Assembly: GCA_033439685.1 (NCBI GenBank)
Contig: JAUEDM010000007.1
Coordinates: forward strand, 1,674,001 to 1,738,000
From: Apodospora peruviana
Lineage: Eukaryota; Ascomycota; Sordariomycetes; Sordariales; Lasiosphaeriaceae
Direction: 5' to 3'
Length of the DNA stretch: 64,000 bases
Below are positions 44,576 to 54,473 of this stretch, one piece after another (position 1 is the first letter of the stretch; every line of letters starts with the position of its first letter). A model generated the notes under the pieces. It ran no database searches. It worked only from the letters and a program-made list of their open reading frames with translations, and was not told where the DNA came from. Position numbers and translations under genes: made by a program.

Positions 44576-46255
44576 ATGAGGCCGGTCGTGCCCCGGGCGC
44601 TCCGAGGCGTCCAGCGTAGTTTTGCGCGGCCAAACGGATTTATGCCAAGAGCTGGCCAACACATTGCTCAGAGCTTGAATTTGGGACTGCGATTGAGATT
44701 GACTTTGGACTTGGGCTGCCGGAGTTTATCGGGCACCACTGCACGCCTCAGGGAGGAGGAGACCAGCGATGAGCGACAATGGTCAACCCCGCTGGCCAAG
44801 CAGCTGGCTGAGGCTATCTCGGTATGTTTTCGTTCAATGTATCTCCTTATTCAAAATGAAAACACGCTGACCCCTGTAATCCAGGCAACCGGCCCCGTCC
44901 CGCTGGCCAGCTTCATGCGCATGTGTCTAACTGCGGATGTGGGCGGATACTACACGGGCGCCATCGAGGAGGGCCGCGACCAGTTCGGTCTCAAGGGCGA
45001 CTTCGTCACGTCCCCCGAGATCTCGCAGGTCTTTGGGGAGCTCGTCGGTGTCTGGTTCGTGGCCGAATGGCTCACCCAGGGCCGCCCGCGCCGGGGCGTT
45101 GAGCTTATAGAGGTTGGGCCCGGCCGCGGCACTCTCATGGACGACATGCTCCGGACCATACAGAACTTCCCGGCGATGGCTAACAGCATCGACGCCATCT
45201 ACATGGTTGAGGCCAGTCCCAAACTGCGCATCGCCCAGAAGAACCTTCTCTGCGGCGAGGACGCGCCCATGACCGAGTCCAAATCTGGATATCACAGCAT
45301 CTGCAAATACACCTCCCTCCCCATCGTGTGGACAGAGACCATCAAGTCTATCCCCGTTGAATCCGAAAAGATGCCCTTCATCATCGCCCACGAATTCTTC
45401 GACGCCCTGCCCATCCACGCCTTCCAGTGCATCACCGTGCCAGCGAACCAGGACACCCCCCAGCACTCCTCCGACAAGTCCTCCCCGTCCACTAAGACAT
45501 CATCCTCGACCCTCCAGTGGCGCGAACTTCTCGTCTCGCCCACCCCGCCGGGCTCGACCCACGCAACCCTCAACACTCCGCCATCGCAATCCCGCTCCAC
45601 GCCACCACCAGACTTCCAGCTCACCCTCGCCCAGGCGCCGACCCGCCACTCGCTCTACCTCCCCGAGTCCTCCCCGCGCTACCGCGCCATCCGCCAACAC
45701 ACGGGCGCCGGCGCCGTTCTGGAGATCTGCCCCGACGCGGCCCTCTACGCGTCCGACTTCGCCGCCCGCATCGGCGGCTCCCCCAAACACCCGAAACCGA
45801 AACCGTCGGGCGCCGCGCTCATCCTCGATTACGGTCCAGGCGACGGCACCGTCCCGACGAACTCGTTGAGAGGAATCCGCCGCCACGAACGCGTCTCGCC
45901 CTTCGCCGAGCCGGGCCTCACCGATTTGAGTGCCGACGTCGATTTCGCCGGCATCGCGGAGGCGGCCACGCGCGCCAGCGAGGGGGTTGAGGTGCATGGT
46001 CCCGTTGACCAGGGAACATTTCTCGAGATCATGGGTATCCAGGAGCGCGCCGAGATGCTCATCAACGCTGCGATGAAAGCTGATGGTGGTGCGGCAGACA
46101 AGGAAAAGTTTGCCGAGGCGGTGAAGAAGGCGCGGAAGAGGCTTGTTGATCGCGGACCTGGCGGGATGGGGAAGGTGTATAAGGCTTTGGCGATACTGCC
46201 GGAGAATGATGGGCGTAGGAAGCCGGTTGGCTTTGGCGGAGACGTGGAGGTTTAG
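44576..46255 (+). CDS. NDUFAF7: Complex I assembly methyltransferase NDUFAF7
   Basis: A mitochondrial SAM-dependent enzyme (MidA/DUF185 family). The human orthologue symmetrically dimethylates an arginine of the NDUFS2 subunit during complex I assembly. Exons 44576-44821 and 44885-46255 give 538 residues. The N-terminus is Arg-rich and lacks acidic residues, as a presequence should. Family motifs are ADVGGYYT, GDFVTSPEISQVFGELVG, the SAM loop IEVGPGRGTLMDDML, IAHEFFDALPIHAF and the late signature LRGIRRHERVSPFAEPG. The linker at residues about 290-330 is Ser/Thr/Pro-rich. The 63-nt intron has clear GTATGT and CAG ends and interrupts AEAIS-ATGPVPLASFM. It is stop-free and a multiple of three, so unspliced message would also be translatable. 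Confidence 0.93.
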   Translation: MRPVVPRALRGVQRSFARPNGFMPRAGQHIAQSLNLGLRLRLTLDLGCRSLSGTTARLREEETSDERQWSTPLAKQLAEAISVCFRSMYLLIQNENTLTPVIQATGPVPLASFMRMCLTADVGGYYTGAIEEGRDQFGLKGDFVTSPEISQVFGELVGVWFVAEWLTQGRPRRGVELIEVGPGRGTLMDDMLRTIQNFPAMANSIDAIYMVEASPKLRIAQKNLLCGEDAPMTESKSGYHSICKYTSLPIVWTETIKSIPVESEKMPFIIAHEFFDALPIHAFQCITVPANQDTPQHSSDKSSPSTKTSSSTLQWRELLVSPTPPGSTHATLNTPPSQSRSTPPPDFQLTLAQAPTRHSLYLPESSPRYRAIRQHTGAGAVLEICPDAALYASDFAARIGGSPKHPKPKPSGAALILDYGPGDGTVPTNSLRGIRRHERVSPFAEPGLTDLSADVDFAGIAEAATRASEGVEVHGPVDQGTFLEIMGIQERAEMLINAAMKADGGAADKEKFAEAVKKARKRLVDRGPGGMGKVYKALAILPENDGRRKPVGFGGDVEV

Positions 46256-46920
46256 TCTAGATTAGGTCTTCTGTTGTATTAGTCTAGTCTTGGTAGCTAG
46301 CCAGTTTGCGTTGGAACGGACGGAATGATATTCTGCTCTGCGTTGAGGTTTTGTACGATATACGAAAGCAGATGCAATATAATATCCCCGGTGCTTTACG
46401 TGCCTTGCTTTCATCATACCCGGAATACCTACCATGTTGTTCGTCAATGATGGGATAGGCCAAAGTTCAAGGCGAGGTAGAGGCAGGTCTGTTAGTTCGC
46501 ACGATAACCTACCTGCCAAGGTGTCCATATTGACTTGATATCTTTCTCTCTTTTCTCTTTCTTCATTTCACACTGACTGATTCACTCACGCTTCTAAACA
46601 CTGTAAAATAATCGTACAATAACACATAGAAAGAACCCATAACCGTATCCCTTCGACCAGTCCAATGGAAAACAGAAACCAGGAATCGGAAAAAAAATGT
46701 TATGTATCAGACCACGCAAGGGAATACAGTACTACTGGTAGGTAGGCAAATAAAGATATAAATAGTAAATTTACCCAAATCGGTCCTTGGGCGGTCTCCT
46801 CAAGATCTGTCGCCCTTCTTGACCCTTCCACCCATCCGGGTTGTAGTGGTACCTACCTACCTACCTAGGTACCATAACTTACCAACTCACTCAACCACCC
46901 ATCAATCCATCCCCAGGTCC
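46256..46920. other. Convergent spacer, NDUFAF7 / PTM1-like gene
   Basis: 3' regions only, with a CTACC/TAGG repeat at 46850-46873. No gene supported. Confidence 0.55.
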
Positions 46921-48982
46921 TCACTTCCTCGACTTAACCAACCCAGACTCCTCCCCGCTCCCATCCTCATCATCCGAGAACTTATCACCATCCTCACCAA
47001 CAGCAAAGATCGTCTCCCCATCAAGCGATTCCCTCACGGGACTCACTCTCCTCTGTTGTTGTTGTTGTTGTTGCTGCTGCTGCTGCTGTGACCGCGCTTG
47101 TGACGACTGAGCAGCAGCCGCCTGCGACGATGGCTGACTACCCCTCTGTTGCTGCTGTGTCCCATTCTGGGAGGTGGTGGTCTTCGATCCAATCCGCGCC
47201 TCCTCGTCCTCATCGTCCGAGTCATCCGGCGCGCCAATATCCAGATTCGCAATCTCAAACGTCCCGTCATCCTCCTGCGCAATCTCGTCGCTCATCGCAA
47301 ACCGCCGATTGTTCGCCGTGGGCCGCCACACGTACGCGACCCACGCTACATCGGCAAAGTACACCAGGTTCAGCCACCCATCCAAAATGAACCAGCGGCT
47401 CTTCCAGTGGAAGGGCACGTAGTCCGGGTCCCTAGCGGACGCAAAGCTGAACGAGTTGAAGAAGAAGAAGCCGAAAATCACAATGATGGAAATCAGAATG
47501 CACCACCACAGCTTCTTGTACATGCCCTCCTTGACGTGCTGTTTGCGTTCGCGTAGGTCCTTAAGCGTGAAGTTGAGCGAGTTGAGCGTCCACACGTAGA
47601 AGGCGGTCAGCGTGCCGGCCAACGGTAAGACGATGAGAAGCACGAAAGGGCCTGCATTGTCGGGAGTCACGAGCAAGCTCGTGATGGCGTAGATGATGCC
47701 GAAGACAAAGTGGGCGATGGCAAGCCAGCGGACCCAGATCATGGTGCGGCCGAGGGTCGGCTTGACCACGCCGTAGCCCATGCAGACGATCAGCAACAAA
47801 AAGAAGGAGAAGGAGTTGCGCGCCGCGTTGAGAACGGCTACTACAACCAGCAACACCCTCGAGCCGACATTTGACCCATTCCTGTTGAGGTAGTCTATGC
47901 TTCCCATCAGTTCTCCAGCCATTGAGAACGCAGCCAGGTTAAGACTTACCATAGAACCCCCAGGTCATCAGCATCTCGACAACAAGGAAGATAAGAATCG
48001 CTGTTATGTAGTTCTGGACCGCCACTAGCACAAAGAGTTAGCCAGAAAGCCGGAAGATGTAATGATGCTCAAAATATCACACGACTTACAGATATCGGAA
48101 CGGTGCTGGAAGTAAAGGAAGCCCCAGAAACTATAAACCGTCAAAATTAGCATACACCCTTATCCCATCCAGCAGCAGACGGAGGGGGCTGCACATACAC
48201 TAGCACCAAAGCATAGAGAATCGTGATGCCGCCATAAAATGGCAGCTTCGGTATCTGTGTCGCAGGCAGCTCGCCGTACGCATTGCGGAACTCGACCAGC
48301 GCCTCATACTTTTGCGCAGTGTACTTGTCCGTCAGCACGCAAAAGTAGCCCGTCTTGGGGATCGGGTACTTGATGGGCACCGAGTCCTTGAGGTGCATGG
48401 CCTTGGTGAGGATGACATTTTTCGAGAGGTCGGTGGCGTTGGGCGCCAGGATGTACTCGCCAATGTCGGTCTCGTTGCAGTAGCCGGCGTCGACGTACTT
48501 GGGCTCGCAGATGCCGGCCTTGCGCGACGCGCCGGGCGGCAGCACGCCGATGTAGTCCGAGTCCATCCACTCGAATATGAGGAGACTGACGACTGGGTCG
48601 TCACCGCCTTCGTCCTTGCCCACATCGGTGAACTTGACCAAGATGAAGGGGTCCACAGGGCCGCCCCATGCACTCTTGCTGTACATGCCTGTATCATCCG
48701 AGTCAGCCGGAGCTACATGGTATCTCTCTCGACTTGGGTGTAATAGGGTTGGAGAAAACGTACCGGCGCATCGTTGTCTGTTCTCATCGGTCTCGTCCTG
48801 TGTTTGGGCGCCATGTCAGCACCAGCAAGGCAGGATCTCGATCTTATTTGTCATTTGTGTTGTGTCGCAACTTATCCAGACCGAGGGAGTTCGCAGGGGT
48901 TGCATACCAATCTAACTTCTAACGCCCTGGCTGTCCATACTGATAGTACCAGCAGGAAGAATGTGTATGTCCAGCTCCTCAT
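46921..48982 (-). CDS. PTM1-like lung-seven-transmembrane-family protein
   Basis: A Golgi/endosomal-type seven-helix membrane protein of the GOST family (yeast Ptm1 and YHL017w). Exons 48982-48908, 48797-48764, 48688-48199, 48130-48090, 48024-47950 and 47894-46921 join in phase to 562 residues. A signal peptide (WTYTFFLLVLSVWTARA) precedes a luminal domain with paired cysteines and GMYSKSAWGGPVDPF. Seven helices follow from FYGGITILYALV, including FWGFLYFQHRSD, VEMLMTWGFYDY and SRWFILDGWLNLVYFADVAWVAYVWRP. The cytosolic tail holds an acidic patch and a 12-Gln run. Two internal exons are only 34 and 41 nt. Exact molecular role is unknown; trafficking functions are proposed for the family. Confidence 0.9.
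47055..47096 (-). repeat. CAA/CAG tract encoding poly-Gln
   Basis: Mixed CAA and CAG codons give 12 consecutive Gln in the tail of the PTM1-like protein. Likely length-variable. Confidence 0.9.
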
Positions 48983-49525
48983 GATGAGTCGCGGCGCTGT
49001 GTGGTGTTGTGGCCGTCGTGGCCTTTCGTTTTCGGGTTCGGAAGGCTTCGTTGGTTGCGTTTGTAAGATGTTTGGTTCAGGAATCAGAGGGTCGAGATTG
49101 CGAAAAGAGACATGGGGAATTGTCTTAACCCTAAATGGACAGACAAGCTTCAACTCGCTGCCAGATATCGCTTGGTTGTATTCTAGACTTTCTAGGAAGT
49201 TCAACGGATTATTATTACGATGGAATGGACGGATGCACGGCGTCGCGCTTGGCTTGGCCCCGAGCTCAAACCACGACGGTCCTTGACAGTTGGCCTCGAC
49301 GGGGTACGGAGTGCGCGGGGCACCTGGTAAGGCGGCCGCCCACTCAGGGACGGCAGACAGATGAGACTGAAGCTAACAGGGGCCAGCCGGGCCCCTATGT
49401 TACCTCACTTACGGAGTACCTGGGTCCCGATAAGATACCTAACCGATTTCCCGTCCCAGGTTGGACTTGGTCTCGATTCCGTTGCGCACCCGCAAACCAC
49501 ACAATCGGGACAACAAGGCAAAAAG
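48983..49525. other. Divergent promoter region, PTM1-like gene / cyclophilin
   Basis: It contains both promoters and leaders. The cyclophilin reading frame stays open back to 49361, but family similarity starts at 49526. No separate gene supported. Confidence 0.55.
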
Positions 49526-51370
49526 ATGGGCAAAGGAACCGATAAGCTCTACATCACACACTCCGAGTGGTCGTCTTCGGACGCCTATAGCGCCAGCACC
49601 GGATCCAATGCCGGAGCGCGCGCGGCACGCCGTGGGGCTACCTTCCGGAAGCTGCCCTTCAACTTCTGCGCCGCCAGCCTCCAGCCCTTCAAGAACCCCG
49701 TGTGTACCCCCGACGGCACCATCTTCGACGTCGAGATCATCGGCGCCTGGCTCGAGAAGCACCCGACCAATCCTGTGACTGGTGACCCGCTCGCCGCCAA
49801 AGATCTGATCAAGCTCAACTTTGCGCGCAACGCCGACGTCGACGATGCGAGTCGCAACCGCAATAACGGCCCCTCGGACGGGAAAGGCGACCTGATCGAC
49901 CCCGTCACCTTCAAGGTCTTCACTGACAACACCCACATCGTCGCCGTGCGCCACGGCAGCTACGCCAACGTTTTCGCCTGGGGAACCGTCGAGCGCATGA
50001 ACATCAAGCCGAAGATGTGGCGCGACCTGGTTGACGACGTCGAGTTCGGCCGCAAGGACATCATCACGCTGCAGGACCCGCAAAACGCCGCCAGCCGCGA
50101 CCTGAGCCAGTTCAAGTACCTCCAGGACGGCGAGGAAGCGCTCCCGACAAAGGAACAGCTCGCCGAGCGCAGCGCCGGCAACGTTAACATCGAAGCCCTC
50201 GGCCGCGTGGGTGAAAAGGTCCTGCGCGCAAAGGAAGCCGTCGAGCGCGCGCGTCAACAGCGCCAGCAGCTAGGCGGCGACATCAACCGCTCCTCCACCT
50301 CTCTACTAAAACAAGCCACCAACACCCCCGCAAAATCGTCCGCCCCGAAACCCTCCCTCATCCAAGAAAAGAAACTCGCCCACAACGCGGCGGCCTACAC
50401 CACCGGAGCCGCCGCCGCCAGCTTCACATCGACAGGCCTCACCCCGTCGACATCCGGCGAGCGTGCCGTCCTCTCGGAAGAAGAATGGATGCTGAAGCCA
50501 AAACGCGTGAAAAACAAAGGCTACGCGCGCATCGAGACAAATCTGGGTGATCTCAACATCGAATTACAGACAGAAACCGCGCCCAAAGCGGTGTGGAACT
50601 TTGTCCGCCTGGCGCAAAAGGGGTACTACAAAAACGTCGCGTTCCATCGCAGCATCAAGAATTTCATGATCCAGGGCGGCGATCCCACGGGCACCGGGAG
50701 GGGCGGCACGAGCATATGGGGCAAGAATTTTTCTGATGAGTTCGAGGGTCCGTTGACTCACGACGCCAGGGGGGTCATCAGCATGGCCAACAAGGGGAAA
50801 AACACAAACTCGAGCCAGTTTTTTGTTTTGTATCGGCCGGCGAAGCATTTGGACAAAAAACATACGATTTTTGCTAGGGTTATACCTGAAGATGGCGAAT
50901 CCATGACCACACTAGCAAAGATGGAAGATGCCGAGACGGACGAGAGCGATAGGCCTCTCGATAAGATTTTTATCAAGGATGTGGTTGTCTTTGTGGATCC
51001 GTTTGAGGAGTTTCTAAAGGATAAGAGCAGGAAGGAGAGGGAGGAAAAGCGGATGGACGAGATCAAGAGGCAAGGCGGGACCGAGGACGATCGGACGACT
51101 TGGACGGGGAAGCGGATTAGAGGAGATGAGTACGGAAGTGGTGGGAAAGAGGTTGGCGGGGTGGGCAAGTATTTGAATGCTGCTGCTGCGGCTAGTAACT
51201 CAAAAGGGGGGAGGGAAGATGTAGCAGCAGCAGCAGATAACGGAAACGGTGGTGGTGGGGAAGGGATAGTAGATGAATGGGAACAGGAACAGCTACAAAG
51301 ACAGCCTATGGAACCGCCGGCGAGGAAAAAGGTCAAGACTGGTGGGTTTGGGAATTTTGATGGCTGGTAA
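49526..51370 (+). CDS. CYP8: U-box cyclophilin (PPIL2/CYP8-type peptidyl-prolyl isomerase)
   Basis: A nuclear, spliceosome-associated protein that combines a U-box ubiquitin-ligase module with a cyclophilin domain. Single exon, 614 residues. The start MGKGTDKLYITHSEW is the conserved family N-terminus and decides the Met at 49526. The U-box region (about 45-110) reads LPFNFCAASLQPFKNPVCTPDG then FDVEIIGAWLEKHPTNPVTG; a second half follows (DPVTFKVFTDNTHIVAV). The isomerase domain runs from about residue 331 (ARIETNLGDLNIELQT) with catalytic Arg in FHRSIKNFMIQGGDPTGTG and SSQFFVLY. Cyclosporin-site Trp is replaced in this class. The tail is basic with low-complexity Ala and Gly runs, and may contain a nuclear localisation signal. 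Confidence 0.95.
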   Translation: MGKGTDKLYITHSEWSSSDAYSASTGSNAGARAARRGATFRKLPFNFCAASLQPFKNPVCTPDGTIFDVEIIGAWLEKHPTNPVTGDPLAAKDLIKLNFARNADVDDASRNRNNGPSDGKGDLIDPVTFKVFTDNTHIVAVRHGSYANVFAWGTVERMNIKPKMWRDLVDDVEFGRKDIITLQDPQNAASRDLSQFKYLQDGEEALPTKEQLAERSAGNVNIEALGRVGEKVLRAKEAVERARQQRQQLGGDINRSSTSLLKQATNTPAKSSAPKPSLIQEKKLAHNAAAYTTGAAAASFTSTGLTPSTSGERAVLSEEEWMLKPKRVKNKGYARIETNLGDLNIELQTETAPKAVWNFVRLAQKGYYKNVAFHRSIKNFMIQGGDPTGTGRGGTSIWGKNFSDEFEGPLTHDARGVISMANKGKNTNSSQFFVLYRPAKHLDKKHTIFARVIPEDGESMTTLAKMEDAETDESDRPLDKIFIKDVVVFVDPFEEFLKDKSRKEREEKRMDEIKRQGGTEDDRTTWTGKRIRGDEYGSGGKEVGGVGKYLNAAAAASNSKGGREDVAAAADNGNGGGGEGIVDEWEQEQLQRQPMEPPARKKVKTGGFGNFDGW

Positions 51371-52230
51371 CATAACTAGGTCTCAGTATACGGCGTTATG
51401 TGTATAGATATAAATGCAGCGTTATTTGCTTTGAGATCAACTATTGTATGTAAACCTGGGAAGGGCGTTGCTATTTGTTCCCTCGGTAGGGAGCAAATGC
51501 CTGGTAGTTAGGTACCTTAGGAGTTGAACCTGTTTATAATGAGTAAATGGAGCATGGAAACCCCCCTTGACGGAGTTAATTGGCATTTATGTAGGTAATT
51601 TGACCAAGTCAAACAGAAGACCTGGGGGAGGGAGGTGAGTAAGTAAGCAGTTTGAACCAATGTCTTCCGCATAGCAGCAGACTTCACTCCCTATACCGAA
51701 ATTGTGCTTTCTAAAGCCATATCCGTGGCTGTTTTGAATACACCTCTGCCAGGATTTATAACCTTGGTGTAGTACTTGCCAGGTCCTAGTTATACAAGAA
51801 AATCCCTTTGTATCTACTATATAGCCTCATACTTATTTAACCCAGACGTATATCTTTTTTTCTCGCTAGTAAGCACGCCATAATTACCATGAGAGGTTTC
51901 ATACGTCTAGCATATTCGTCTAGCAAAATGAAAGCTAGGTTATGTATTAAATACGAAAGCCCTTTTCTCGTCCAGACCAGGGAACTAGAAAAGTAACTCA
52001 GTTGGGAGCAGAGGTATATAGAATAGGTATATATAAATAGAAAATAATAGCTAGTCATAATATGTATATGGCAAATAATAGGGTTTGCTCCATCCACCTA
52101 CCCTTAAAACGTATTTTAATCCTTATCCTGTTTAATCTCACAACTGATATGAGCTTATCGTTTCTAAATACCCCCATACCGCACCCAATAACGCCGCTCG
52201 CCTCTTAATCATCATCGCTATGCACGTTCA
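51371..52230. other. AT-rich convergent spacer, cyclophilin / Zn2Cys6 gene
   Basis: It lies between two 3' ends. The part at about 51770-52140 is visibly richer in A, T and TpA steps than the rest of the window. No reading frame, terminal repeat or transposase relic was recognised. Confidence 0.5.
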
Positions 52231-54473
52231 TCATACCGGTAACATCGGCTGAACAATACCGTTATCCCAAAACCTATCATGTTGCTGGTGTTCCCTCGCC
52301 ACCCTCCCCAACTGGCAGGAGACCCCGTCGTGGGGCCTCAGCGGCACATCGAGCCATTCCCTCGACGTCTCGTGCTCCTCGATCAGGTTCGCCACCGCGT
52401 CCGCCTGGGTGATACCCGTCTCCATGTATAGCGTCCTTAGCCTGTCGACCACATACGACTTCATCTGCTCCGTGCAGGCCGATGACATGCCCACCATGTA
52501 AAGCGGCCAGACAATCGTGCTGGTGGCCGAGACGAGCAGCACTATGCGTCCTGCCTCGTCTTCCGGGTCTTTTGCCCCAGTTACATCGAGGATCGTTAGG
52601 CCTGACGGCCCTTGTCTGTCGAGACTTTCCCGAGGACTTTGGGCGCTATTGCTCCCCGCGTCGGATAATCTTGCCGACGGGGATGTGGGTGGTGACGGTG
52701 TCTCGCGCACTTCGACGCTTGATATGGGTGTTGATGCGGCCCCAAAGTTCTCTATGCTGCCGTCGGTTGGGTCGATCAGTCCGAGATGCTGGGGCACGCT
52801 GGCGCTAATAGCCTCGACCATGCGTTGTAGCTTCCGCTTCGCTTTGTTGAATTCGTGGATATAGTAATCCGAAGATAACCTGGACGAGTATCTTTGTGAC
52901 TCGTTGTAAATCTCGGCAAGGATTGTCTCGAGGATGAGGATCCGGACCGTCCGCAGGATGTTCCAAACGGTGGCCTGCCATGAGGAAGGGTATAAGTGGC
53001 AGGTGCCCCCAAATATTGCAGGGTGGTGTCGGCTGACTCTAAAGGTTCGATAGTCCCAGGATGAGGAAAGCTGGCCAGTGCGTGTCTCAAAATCGGCCTC
53101 GATGCCGAGTAGCGTGCAAACGATAATCTCGGGATTTGTCATGGCGCCCTTCTTGATGACGTGGCGTACCTGAAGGGCCTGGCATATGAGCGGTGTTACC
53201 CAGGCGGTCGGGTCTGTGGGATCCAGGGTCTTGGACATCTCCTGCCATAGATCGAGCAACACCGGTGGCATGGGTTCGTCTTTTAATACGCAGCTAATCA
53301 CTACTCTCTGGCAGAGCATGGAAAACATCCTGGCTCCAGCCCTTGAGCGGAACTGGGCAGGTCCTCGCAACTTTGCTAGCGCGGCGGCGCCGTTGACGTG
53401 CTCCTGGAAGGCCTCGACTGTCCGTCTCCGCTGTGTATTCTCTGACAGCATCTCGAACAGACCGAGGATGAGAACAGAAAGCATGGTGGTGTCCTTGATG
53501 GCTTCTACGGGATCCTTTAGTGCCACGTTGGTCAACTGGAGGGCGGTTCCGTATGATTTTTGCGCGGCTTCCATCAGGTCTCTCGAGTGCGTCATGCTTG
53601 CCAGACCCATGAGTCCGACTGCGGTCATGCTGGCAAGAACACCGTCGACCTGCCGCTCTGGTACCAATGTGGACGGTTTCCAAATGTCATAGACAAAGTC
53701 GAATCTCTGGTGGCAGGCCGTCTCCTCGACAGCGACATAGCGCGAGAAGAAATAGGCGAAGCCGTTATATTGGCAGGTTGGGGCGAGGTTGTAGAACAAG
53801 GCCATGGCTGGCATGGCTGGCCAGCTGCCCGATTCGGGAGACATCAGCATGCTGCCGTCGTCACAAGACCAGGCAGACTGGTTCGACGGACTGCTTGACC
53901 TGTTCATCCTCGGGACCACCAACGATAGCGATTTGGCGGTACGAGGTTCGGGAGTCAGGGACGGACCCCTTTCGGAGCCTGAGCCTGGGGACAGGCCGGA
54001 GTCAATGGTGAGGTGGCCGCGCTTCCGGGCTTTCGCCTTGGCCTTCTTGATGACATGAGAACTTTCATCTCTGAACATGAGATCGACGAGATTCCGGTAG
54101 CCGGGACATTGCTGCTGTCTCTTCTCGCATTGGCCACATCCTGGGTCTCTCTGGTCACACTAGAGTCCGCATGTTAACCTACTTGCACTTGTGCATAAAG
54201 CAAGCCATGGAGCAACCAAGCACCATAAGGGTCTCTCATGATCGGGTTTACTCTGGAAGGGGAGTACCAGATCGGGGCAGGATCATGGAGAGACATGTGG
54301 TGCTGATATGTGGGGCAGAGGCATCAAGAAACCAGAGCCCAAGGTCATTGGAAGGAGTCATTGGAAGGAGAATAAGTCCATCGGGGGCTGGAGCGGGGAG
54401 ATGGCTTGCTTACACGAATCTTGCGCTCCCGACAGTTGGAGCAACCTTTACTCGGCTTGCCACAGTAGACCAT
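52231..54473 (-). CDS. Zn2Cys6 transcription factor
   Basis: A fungal binuclear zinc cluster regulator. Exon 54473-54414 (20 codons) and exon 54159-52231 give 662 residues. Together they build a perfect CX2CX6CX6CX2CX6C cluster with Cys at 11, 14, 21, 28, 31 and 38. The intron falls just before Cys21, so the cluster exists only after splicing. CPGYRNLVDLMFRDES after the cluster is common in one clade of these regulators. A basic stretch (KKAKAKARKRG) follows, probably a nuclear localisation signal. The remaining helical body resembles the fungal-specific factor domain (PF11951-like), with YFFSRYVAVEETACHQ and EHVNGAAALAKLRG. No linker coiled coil is evident. Target genes are unknown; no biosynthetic cluster surrounds it. 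The 254-nt intron is long. Confidence 0.88.

Noticed and set aside
45500..45997. Long frames on both strands inside the NDUFAF7 gene
   Set aside because: Shadows of a GC-rich coding exon; the plus frame of NDUFAF7 carries the family motifs.
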